Assembly: GCF_031119335.1 (NCBI RefSeq)
Contig: NZ_JAVHXT010000006.1
Location: 124,001 to 188,000 of the forward strand
Direction: 5' to 3'
Length of the DNA stretch: 64,000 nt
Origin: Pedobacter sp.
GTDB lineage: Bacteria > Bacteroidota > Bacteroidia > Sphingobacteriales > Sphingobacteriaceae
The number at the start of each line of letters is the position of its first letter. Within the stretch, counting starts at the first letter, position 1. The notes under the pieces are model-generated. The model was given only the letters and a program-made list of their open reading frames with translations. It had not been told where the DNA came from and ran no database searches. Positions 34,047 to 41,277 of the stretch are shown here, one piece after another. A program made the translations under genes and the position numbers.

Positions 34047-35251
34047 TGAAGATCATCCAAATATGTGCGGCTTATAAACCAGCCTACGTTTACGGCGGGC
34101 CAACCATGTCGGTTTCCAAACTGTCGGAAGAACTGGTAAAAGCAGGCGAAGATGTGATGGTATTGACCACTACCGCTAACGGCAAAGATGAATTGGACGT
34201 GCCAACTGGTAAAGAAACCTTAGTAGATGGCGTGAAGGTGTATTATTTCAAACGCTTAACGAAAGATCATACGCACTTTTCTCCGTCCCTTTTGAGTTTT
34301 CTGCACCAAACCATTAAAAACGCTAAACGTCAAACGCCCAACGCTACACGCAATACGCTAAACCCACAACTCATTGTCCATATCCATGCCTGGTGGAACT
34401 TGGTGTCTATTTTCTCTGCGCTGGTAGCCAAATGGTATGGGGTAAAAGTTATCTTATCTCCAAGAGGAATGTTGACCAGCTACAGCCTCAATAACCGCAA
34501 TTCGAAGGTTAAGGATACTATCCACTTTTTCTTGGGCAAACGTTTGTTGAAGTACGCACATATCCACGCCACCAGTGAGAAGGAACGAAAAGATGTATTA
34601 CAAACGTGTGAAGTAAATGGTGTTACTGTAATTCCCAACTTTGTCCGCTTTCCCAGTTCCGTCCGACCTGAAATCGGAGAATGGTCGACCGGGGTGTCAA
34701 GTAGCCAACCAGACACCTATAAACTGTTATTTTTATCTCGCATAGAAGAAAAGAAAGGCTTGGAGCTACTATTTAGTGCTTTATCGCAAGTAAATATCCC
34801 CTATCAACTTTCTATTGCTGGAACAGGCGAAGAGAGCTATATTAAAAGCTTACAAACCTTAGCTACGGATCTGGGTATAGCTTCCAACATAAGGTGGCTT
34901 GGACATATCGAAAAGCAATCGAAATTTGACATGATTTCAGCTAGCGATTTAATGGTACTCACCTCTTACAATGAAAACTTCGCCAATGTAGTGATAGAGA
35001 GTTTAGCAATGGGCACTCCAGTATTGATTAGCGAGGAAGTTGGTTTAGCAGATTATGTAGCAGCAAATAAGATAGGCTGGGTAACATCTTTGGATGTGGA
35101 AGCAATTGTTAGGAATATCGAACTATCTTACAAAGACCTTACGAAAAGAACATATATTCGTGAGACTGCGCCAGCGTTAATCCAGCACGACTTTGAAGAA
35201 AGTAGATTAGCAGCAACTTACGTCAAATTATATCAAAACAGCTTTAAATGA
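34046..35251 (+). CDS. GT4 family glycosyltransferase linked to the exosortase
   Basis: The 401-residue GT-B protein begins KIIQICAAYKPAYVYGGPTMSVSKL and has HIHAWWNLVS and VILSPRGML in the acceptor domain, then LLFLSRIEEKKGLELLFSAL and the retaining region LTSYNENFANVVIESLAMG (about 308-326). Two hydrophilic stretches look like repeat-derived insertions: NAKRQTPNATRNTLNPQ (about 92-108) and SSVRPEIGEWSTGVSS (about 203-218). It heads a tight set with a GT2 gene and an exosortase, resembling the exosortase-associated glycosyltransferases of this family group, a comparison made from memory. Confidence 0.87.
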   Translation: MKIIQICAAYKPAYVYGGPTMSVSKLSEELVKAGEDVMVLTTTANGKDELDVPTGKETLVDGVKVYYFKRLTKDHTHFSPSLLSFLHQTIKNAKRQTPNATRNTLNPQLIVHIHAWWNLVSIFSALVAKWYGVKVILSPRGMLTSYSLNNRNSKVKDTIHFFLGKRLLKYAHIHATSEKERKDVLQTCEVNGVTVIPNFVRFPSSVRPEIGEWSTGVSSSQPDTYKLLFLSRIEEKKGLELLFSALSQVNIPYQLSIAGTGEESYIKSLQTLATDLGIASNIRWLGHIEKQSKFDMISASDLMVLTSYNENFANVVIESLAMGTPVLISEEVGLADYVAANKIGWVTSLDVEAIVRNIELSYKDLTKRTYIRETAPALIQHDFEESRLAATYVKLYQNSFK

Positions 35252-36102
35252 AATCAGCGGTTACCGTAATCATATTAACCTACAACGAAGAAAAAAATAT
35301 CAGAGCTTGTTTAGAAAGCGTCGCCGATTTTTCAGAAAACATATTCGTAGTAGACTCAGGTTCCACTGACCAAACCGTAACTATTGCAAACGAATTCGAT
35401 GTAAAGGTTTTTACCAACCCATTCGAAAATTATGCACAACAACGTAACTGGGCAATTAACACTTTACCCATCTCCACAGATTGGATATTGAACATCGATG
35501 CAGATCATCGGTTAACACCAGAGTTAAAAGCAAACATCTTTCAAAACTTAGCAAACGGCGTTCCTCAACACATCAATGGTTTTTTGGCGAGCAGAAGAAC
35601 AGTTTTTATGGGTAAATGGATAAAATACGGTGGTCACTACCCTACCTATCATGCCGTAATGTTCAGAAAAGGCTTCGGTAAATGCGAAGAGAAGTTATAC
35701 GATCAACATTTTCTAGTGCAAGGTGATACCATCAAACTAAAGGGAGATATTATTGACTTGGCAACAGAGTCGTTAAGTACTTTTACCGAAAGACACAACA
35801 AGTGGTCTACCTTAGAAGCTCAACAACAAATCAATAACCAAGTATCAAGTGAAACCATCACGGGTTCAATAAATGGTAATGCGATACAAAAAAGAAGATA
35901 TATCAAAACCATCTACGAGAAATTCCCACTTTTTGTACGCCCTTTTATTTACTTTACTGTACGCTACTTCTTTCGTCTAGGTTTTTTAGATGGTACAAGG
36001 GGTTTAGTTTTTCATTTCCTACAGTGTTTCTGGTTTAGATTTTTGATAGATGCGAAAATATATGAGCATAAACATTTAAATAGCCAATCTAATGAGCAAT
36101 AA
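35248..36102 (+). CDS. GT2 family glycosyltransferase (WaaE/KdtX-like)
   Basis: The 284-residue protein has VTVIILTYNEEKNIRACLESV, VVDSGSTDQTV (35-45), YAQQRNWAIN (about 63-72) and the metal site LNIDADHRL (about 82-90). This combination is typical of the WaaE/KdtX-type branch that adds sugars to lipopolysaccharide core. A hydrophobic C-terminal segment (about 230-275) suggests membrane association. It overlaps the preceding GT4 gene by 4 bp and the exosortase gene by 11 bp. Confidence 0.88.
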   Translation: MKSAVTVIILTYNEEKNIRACLESVADFSENIFVVDSGSTDQTVTIANEFDVKVFTNPFENYAQQRNWAINTLPISTDWILNIDADHRLTPELKANIFQNLANGVPQHINGFLASRRTVFMGKWIKYGGHYPTYHAVMFRKGFGKCEEKLYDQHFLVQGDTIKLKGDIIDLATESLSTFTERHNKWSTLEAQQQINNQVSSETITGSINGNAIQKRRYIKTIYEKFPLFVRPFIYFTVRYFFRLGFLDGTRGLVFHFLQCFWFRFLIDAKIYEHKHLNSQSNEQ

Positions 36103-36667
36103 AGCATTAGACCCTATTCTTAAATTATGGAAAGACCCTTACATAAGGTTCATCATCTATTTCATAGCCCTCTATTTCCTATTTGAAGGGTTTAATGTTG
36201 CGTTTATAGGCGTTACTGCCAAAGGTGGCATTTATATCCCTTTTTTAGACGAACATTTAAACTATATCAATTGGTGGCGCCAGTTCACTATAGAGAGTAC
36301 TGCAACAGTTTTACGATGGTTCGATTACATTGTTTACACAAACAAATACCAATTGAAAGTGATCGGCAAATATGGCTTTACCATGGTGTATAGTTGCTTA
36401 GGATATGGCGTAATGAGCGTATTCGCCGCCTTTGTAATTACATTTCCCGGTAGGATTAAAGCAAGGTATGGCTTCCTCGTCTTGGGGTTGGTTATCATCC
36501 AGCTATTAAATACACTTAGGCTGGTACTATTGTCTTTATATTGGAACCGCAGAGATCCACTCGTAAATATGGATCACCATGATTTATTCAATATTGTGGT
36601 TTACGCCGTATTGATTATACTGGTGTACATTTGGTTAAAATATATTAGCAAAGTTGCTAAAGCATAA
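36092..36667 (+). CDS. Exosortase family protein (XrtX/XrtY-like)
   Basis: The 191-residue integral membrane protein has about five helices and the exosortase/archaeosortase catalytic set in order: Cys102 in VYSCLGYGVMS, Arg143 in LLNTLRLVLLS, and His162 or His163 in DHHDLFNIVVYAV. Exosortases are thought to cleave a C-terminal sorting signal and attach the protein to a surface glycan or lipid. It is shorter than XrtA, as in compact Bacteroidota forms. It is translationally coupled to two glycosyltransferases and followed by a carbamoyltransferase. No protein with an obvious tripartite sorting tail was found in the window. The subtype label is tentative. Confidence 0.8.
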   Translation: MSNKALDPILKLWKDPYIRFIIYFIALYFLFEGFNVAFIGVTAKGGIYIPFLDEHLNYINWWRQFTIESTATVLRWFDYIVYTNKYQLKVIGKYGFTMVYSCLGYGVMSVFAAFVITFPGRIKARYGFLVLGLVIIQLLNTLRLVLLSLYWNRRDPLVNMDHHDLFNIVVYAVLIILVYIWLKYISKVAKA

Positions 36668-36680
36668 CCCTGTACTCCTT

Positions 36681-36715
36681 TTTGTTTTAGAACATCTATC
36701 ATTTTTATATCTTCG
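36681..36715 (+). promoter_or_regulatory. Candidate promoter of the carbamoyltransferase gene
   Basis: TTTG (36681-36684) and TATCTTCG (36708-36715) resemble the Bacteroidota -33 and -7 elements, with one mismatch in the second and a rather long spacer. It lies 31 bp upstream of the start codon. Confidence 0.35.
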
Positions 36716-36745
36716 CAATCAGTTATTTAACGACAGCAAATTATT

Positions 36746-38470
36746 ATGTATATTTTAGGAATTAATGCCTATCATGGAGATTCGTCTGCATGTATCTACA
36801 AAGACGGCCAACTTATCGCAGCTTCTGAAGAAGAACGTTTTAGGCGAATTAAACATTGGGCGGGTTTTCCTACTGAAGCCATTAACTTCTGTCTTAAAGA
36901 AGCTGGCATTTCAATTAAAGACGTAGATCATATTGCTATTTCAAGAGATCCTAAAGCAAACTTAGGCAAAAAAGCTATGACTGCGCTAAAGAATAGATTG
37001 AAGCTGAGCAACATCCTTGATAGGGTGAAAAATTTAAAAAAGGCGGCATCTATAGAAGATGAATTTTTGCAACATTTCAATTTACAGGCCGGAGAATTAA
37101 AGGCTAAAATTCATAATGTAGAGCATCATAGAAGTCATTTGGCTAGTGCTTTCTTTGCTTCACCTTTTGAAAAATCGGCATTGCTTTCTATTGATGGCTT
37201 TGGAGATTTCACTAGTACCATGACTGGCATCGGTAAGGGCAACAAAATAGAGGTGATGGAAACAGTGTCTTATCCGCATTCCATTGGTGTGTTTTATACC
37301 ACCTTTACACAATGGTTAGGTTTTCCGCATTACGGTGATGAATATAAGGTAATGGGCTTAGCACCCTACGGTGAACCGAAATACTTGGATCAGCTGAGAA
37401 AGGTGATTAAGTTTAAGGATAATGGTCTTTTCGAGTTAGAACTAAAGTACTTCAATCATCCTACTAAAGGCGTAAATATGGCTTGGGAAGGAGGCATTCC
37501 AGCTATGGATAGTCTTTACAGCGAAGCCTTGCTTAGTGAGTTAGGCCCTGCCAGAAAAGCTGAAGAACCTTTAGAGCAATCACACAGAGATTGGGCTACC
37601 TCAATCCAAAGAATTACAGAAGAAGTGATTTATCACATGCTAACCCACCTGCAACAAAAAACTGGTTTAGATTCTGTTTGTATTGCTGGTGGTGTGGCTC
37701 AAAATTCTGTAGCTAATGGAAAGATTATCTTAAAAACACCGTTCAAAAAAGTATATATTCCACCAGCAGGTCATGATGCAGGAACCTGTATCGGCGCAGC
37801 ACTATGGGTTTATAACCAGTTGCTAGACCAGCCAAGAACCGAACCGATGTTGCATGGCTATTTGGGCAGTCGCTTTAGCAACCAAAATATCGAAGCATTA
37901 TTGAAAGAGAAGAATATCAGCTACACCAAATTAGAGGGAGATGCTTTATTTGATAAAGTAACCTCTTGTTTGATCAATTCGGGTGTAGTAGGATGGTTTC
38001 AAGGAAGAGCAGAATTCGGACCTAGAGCCTTGGGACATCGTTCAATCATTGCAGATCCTCGTCGTAATGATGCGAAAGAAATACTGAACGCTAAAATTAA
38101 AAGAAGAGAATCTTTTAGACCTTTTGCTCCGTCGATATTAAAACAACACATCCCCGACTATTTTGAGCAGGTAGATGATGTTCCTTTCATGGAGAAAGTG
38201 TTTCTAATTAAGGAAGATCAAAGAGCTAAAATTCCGGCAGTTACACACGTAGATGGCACTGGAAGACTACAAAGTGTAGACGAAACTATAGAACCTAAGT
38301 ATTTTGGATTGATTAATAATTTCTATTCAAAAACGGGTGTACCTATCTTGTTGAATACGTCATTCAATGAAAATGAGCCGATTGTAAATACGCCAGAAGA
38401 AGCACTTAATTGCTTTTTAAGGACAAAAATGGATATGCTTGTTTTGGAGGATATTGTGATAGAGAGGTAG
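36746..38470 (+). CDS. Carbamoyltransferase (NodU/CmcH family)
   Basis: The 574-residue protein has an N-terminal Kae1-like domain starting YILGINAYHGDSSACIYKDG with the metal-binding VEHHRSHLASAF (about 130-141), then GGVAQNSVANGKI and PPAGHDAGTCIGAAL, and a C-terminal YrdC-related domain with WFQGRAEFGPRALGHRSI (about 415-432). Enzymes of this family put a carbamoyl group from carbamoyl phosphate on sugars or antibiotics. Next to two glycosyltransferases and an exosortase it probably decorates the associated glycan. The spacer of 78 bp and a candidate promoter leave separate transcription possible. Confidence 0.92.
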   Translation: MYILGINAYHGDSSACIYKDGQLIAASEEERFRRIKHWAGFPTEAINFCLKEAGISIKDVDHIAISRDPKANLGKKAMTALKNRLKLSNILDRVKNLKKAASIEDEFLQHFNLQAGELKAKIHNVEHHRSHLASAFFASPFEKSALLSIDGFGDFTSTMTGIGKGNKIEVMETVSYPHSIGVFYTTFTQWLGFPHYGDEYKVMGLAPYGEPKYLDQLRKVIKFKDNGLFELELKYFNHPTKGVNMAWEGGIPAMDSLYSEALLSELGPARKAEEPLEQSHRDWATSIQRITEEVIYHMLTHLQQKTGLDSVCIAGGVAQNSVANGKIILKTPFKKVYIPPAGHDAGTCIGAALWVYNQLLDQPRTEPMLHGYLGSRFSNQNIEALLKEKNISYTKLEGDALFDKVTSCLINSGVVGWFQGRAEFGPRALGHRSIIADPRRNDAKEILNAKIKRRESFRPFAPSILKQHIPDYFEQVDDVPFMEKVFLIKEDQRAKIPAVTHVDGTGRLQSVDETIEPKYFGLINNFYSKTGVPILLNTSFNENEPIVNTPEEALNCFLRTKMDMLVLEDIVIER

Positions 38471-38513
38471 GTATTGTTTAATCGGTTAACTTGGTTAATT
38501 GTATCAGTCGGTT

Positions 38514-38592
38514 AATCCCATAAAGGGGATTTTGACCTAAATATCTGATAGAAAGTTTGCTATTCAATTCCCCCTTCAGGGGGCTAGGGGGT
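38514..38592. repeat. Paired GC-rich palindromes at the end of obgE
   Basis: ATCCCATAAAGGGGAT (38514-38529) is followed after about 40 bp by CCCCCTTCAGGGGG (38570-38583) and CTAGGGGGT. This is the same arrangement as at 33951-34046, so the GT4-GT2-exosortase-carbamoyltransferase block is flanked by two copies. The right end supplies the last codons and stop of obgE on the other strand. Confidence 0.7.
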
Positions 38593-39585
38593 ATTAATCG
38601 CTTTCCACAACAAATCTTTCAACTCTACCAATCCTAACTGCGCTACAGAAGAAATAAACAAGTGTGGAACCTGCGCTGGTAACTCTTTCGCCATTTCTTC
38701 CTTCAATTCTTCATCTAACATATCCGATTTGGTAATTGCCAGCAAATGAGGTTTCTGCATTAACTCAGGATTGAAGGCCTGCAATTCATTTTTTAAGATC
38801 TCGTACTCTTCTGCAATGGTTCTGCTGGTATCTGCTGGCACCATAAACAATAGTACCGAGTTACGCTCAATATGTCTTAAAAATCTAAATCCTAAGCCTT
38901 TTCCTTTCGATGCTCCTTCAATAATCCCCGGAATATCGGCCATGATGAAAGATTTGGAGTCTCTGTAAGAAACGATCCCTAAATTAGGTACTAAAGTGGT
39001 GAAAGGATAATCTGCTATTTCTGGCTTAGCTGCAGACACAACCGAAAGCAAAGTAGACTTACCCGCATTTGGGAAACCCACCAAACCTACATCTGCCAAT
39101 ACTTTTAATTCTAAAACCACCCACTCTTCTTTGCCTTGTTCTCCAGGTTGTGCAAAACGTGGGGTTTGCAATGTTGGCGATTTAAAGTGAGCGTTTCCTA
39201 AGCCACCTCTGCCACCAGCAGTTAATATTTTAGTTTCGCCATCTTCCGTAATTTCAAAAAGCACCTCACCAGTCTCTGCATCCCTAGCAATAGTTCCTAG
39301 TGGCACTTCCAAAACCTCATCCTTACCTTGTTTTCCAAATTTGTGTCCGCTACCACCAGCACCTCCATCTTCTGCAATAATATGCTTACGGTACTTCAAG
39401 TGAAGTAAAGTCCAAAATTGGGCGTTCCCCTGCAAGATGATGTGACCACCTCTGCCGCCATCACCACCATCTGGACCACCAGTAGCCGTATGTTTATCGC
39501 GGTGCAAATGCGCAGAGCCTGCCCCACCTTTACCAGAGCGGCAGCAGATTTTTACATAATCAACAAAATTGGAACCTTGAGACAT
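38584..39585 (-). CDS. obgE: Obg family GTPase (ObgE/CgtA)
   Basis: The 333-residue GTPase has the glycine-rich Obg domain (about 1-160, for example [14 protein letters not shown]) and a G domain with P-loop GFPNAGKST (about 167-175), [10 protein letters not shown] (about 213-222), and TKSD for guanine binding. It lacks the C-terminal OCT domain, as in most Bacteroidota. Obg proteins bind the large ribosomal subunit and the stringent-response nucleotide and are essential. It follows adk on the same strand after a 264-bp spacer with a terminator. Its last residues (NTP) and stop codon come from a palindromic repeat. Confidence 0.97.
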   Translation of the reverse strand: MSQGSNFVDYVKICCRSGKGGAGSAHLHRDKHTATGGPDGGDGGRGGHIILQGNAQFWTLLHLKYRKHIIAEDGGAGGSGHKFGKQGKDEVLEVPLGTIARDAETGEVLFEITEDGETKILTAGGRGGLGNAHFKSPTLQTPRFAQPGEQGKEEWVVLELKVLADVGLVGFPNAGKSTLLSVVSAAKPEIADYPFTTLVPNLGIVSYRDSKSFIMADIPGIIEGASKGKGLGFRFLRHIERNSVLLFMVPADTSRTIAEEYEILKNELQAFNPELMQKPHLLAITKSDMLDEELKEEMAKELPAQVPHLFISSVAQLGLVELKDLLWKAINTP

Positions 39586-39758
39586 GAATATTTACGATTT
39601 TGATTTACTAAGTACGATTGTTAAATAGTTATATTGTTTTATTGCTGGGATTCGATAGACTCAGCCTGACATACCGAGAACTGAAAACTGTTAACTCCTT
39701 AGTGTCCTTTCCCGAATAAGTCGGGACATGCTGTGCCTTTGTGGTAAAAAACTAAAAA

Positions 39759-39794
39759 CATCCGTAAAAATAACTAATGTATTTCATACGGATG
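39759..39794 (-). terminator. Rho-independent terminator downstream of adk
   Basis: CATCCGT (39759-39765) pairs with ACGGATG (39788-39794), with an inner AAATA/TATTT stem, and on the minus strand is followed by TTTTTAGTTTTTT. It lies between adk and obgE and would separate their transcripts. Confidence 0.6.
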
Positions 39795-39849
39795 CTTCTT
39801 TAATAATTTATGTTTTGTGATACGCTAAACGCTAATCACCAAAATCATT

Positions 39850-40419
39850 TTAATACTTATCGATCACCTTACAAAGATCACCGAAAATAACTTCTATTTC
39901 GCCAATACCATTAACTTTAACCAATTTGCCTTGACCTTCGTAGTAAGGTAAAACATGAATAGTTTTAGTGAAGTACTCGTCGATACGCTTTTTTAGTTTT
40001 TCTGCATCATCATCTGGGCGGCCGCTAACTTTATGACGTTCTGCAATACGACGTTTCAATTCATCTTGATCAACATCCAAAGCAATTACACCATTAATTT
40101 TAGAACCTTTTCCTTCTAAAAACTTATCCAACTCTTCTGCTTGTGGAACTGTACGCGGAAAACCATCAAAGATAAATCCTTTCGCATCCGGATTTTTATC
40201 TACCTCTTCTTCCAACATCGCAATGGTAATGCTATCTGGTACTAATTCGCCATCTGCAATTAATTTACTTACTTGTTTTCCTAGCGTAGTTTGGTTTTTG
40301 ATGTGGCCTCTAAAAAGATCGCCGGTAGAGATGTGTACTAGTTGATATTTATCAATTAGCTTTTGAGATTGGGTGCCTTTGCCTGCACCCGGAGGGCCAA
40401 AGAGAACTAAATTGAGCAT
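39850..40419 (-). CDS. adk: Adenylate kinase
   Basis: This cytosolic enzyme interconverts ATP plus AMP with two ADP. The 189-residue product has the P-loop FGPPGAGKGTQS (7-18), the AMP-binding STGDLFR, DGFPRT (about 83-88), and the LID-region arginines in RHKVSGRPDDD. It is the short type without the zinc-binding LID insertion, as is usual in this phylum. It starts 65 bp downstream of the tRNA-Arg gene on the same strand; a hairpin between them probably separates their transcripts. Confidence 0.97.
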   Translation of the reverse strand: MLNLVLFGPPGAGKGTQSQKLIDKYQLVHISTGDLFRGHIKNQTTLGKQVSKLIADGELVPDSITIAMLEEEVDKNPDAKGFIFDGFPRTVPQAEELDKFLEGKGSKINGVIALDVDQDELKRRIAERHKVSGRPDDDAEKLKKRIDEYFTKTIHVLPYYEGQGKLVKVNGIGEIEVIFGDLCKVIDKY

Positions 40420-40441
40420 TTAAGTTTGTCTTTAAAAATTA

Positions 40442-40471
40442 AAAGCCTTCCCGCTTGGGCGGCAAGGCTTT
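40442..40471 (-). terminator. Terminator between tRNA-Arg and adk
   Basis: AAAGCCTT (40442-40449) pairs with AAGGCTTT (40464-40471); on the minus strand a T-rich tract follows. It fits termination of the tRNA transcript upstream of adk. Confidence 0.55.
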
Positions 40472-40484
40472 ACCTAATTGTTTG

Positions 40485-40558
40485 TGCTCTCGTAGGGATT
40501 CGAACCCCAAACCTTCTCATCCGTAGTGAGATGCTCTATCCAGTTGAGCTACGAAAGC
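40485..40558 (-). tRNA. tRNA-Arg (anticodon ACG)
   Basis: The 74-nt minus-strand sequence folds as a full cloverleaf. The acceptor stem is GCTTTCG with CGAGAGC (one G-T pair), the D arm contains AGCTCAACTGGATAGAGC, the anticodon stem TCTCA/TGAGA encloses CTACGGA with anticodon ACG, and the T arm has GGTTCGAATCC. The discriminator base is A and no CCA is encoded. It reads CGN arginine codons, after conversion of A34 to inosine. Confidence 0.96.
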
Positions 40559-41277
40559 ATTTCCGTATCGTTAACGGACTGCAAAAGTAATGTTTCAATT
40601 TTAAATTCGCAATTTTTTATGAGAAATATTTTAAAAGAACCATTACAAATTGTCTAATAATTTGAAAAGCAAGGCTAATGCTAGTATTTGTGAACAGCCC
40701 CGCCAACCTGTCCCGACACTTCCTATCGTGTGGACATCTCATTCCTCCCCCTTGAATCCCCCTCCAAAGGGGGACACATAGCGCTTAAGCATTTTGCATA
40801 TCCCCCTCTTCGAGGGGGCAGGGGGAGGAAAATGGCATTTGCTAATATCTGTGTCCACACGATAGGATACTTCGGGATTCGCTACAACCTTTTTGTAGCA
40901 CTACTACCACATCATTGTCATGCTTAGTTTATCGAAGCATCGATACACAAACAATCCTTCGACGAGCTCAGGATGACACGACAAAAAGGTTTTCGCTACT
41001 GTCGGGTTTAAAACGCAAGTTCCGTGCCTTGGTTAAAGCATTACTAAGCGCCTAACCTATCAGTCCGATTATTATTTAACTGATTTACAGCTTTATACCG
41101 GGTTATTCTAACTGACCCTGAAATAAATTCAGAGCTTGCTCCAGATATCGGAGGTGACGGGTATATTGGCACTCCGTATCCCGAAATTAATTCGGGACTA
41201 GTTTAAACGGCTTGTTTTGACATATTTAATAATCGAACTCAGGTTCATACACACTTAAAAGCTTAACGCCACCCCAT
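40559..41277. other. Non-coding region with large nested palindromes
   Basis: No credible gene is present. CCTATCGTGTGGACA (40722-40736) is repeated inverted at 40852-40866 and encloses inverted CCCCC-rich arms and the hairpin CCCCCTCTTCGAGGGGG (40802-40818). A second inverted pair follows: CCTTTTTGT (40888-40896) with ACAAAAAGG (40981-40989), enclosing TGTCAT...ATGACA (40916-40978). A small hairpin TCCCGAA/TTCGGGA lies at 41179-41197. About 180 bp between them show nothing recognisable. Confidence 0.7.

Noticed and set aside
40730..40927. A 65-codon open frame in the region upstream of the tRNA
   Set aside because: It is composed of inverted repeat arms; the codon pattern follows the palindromes, not a protein.
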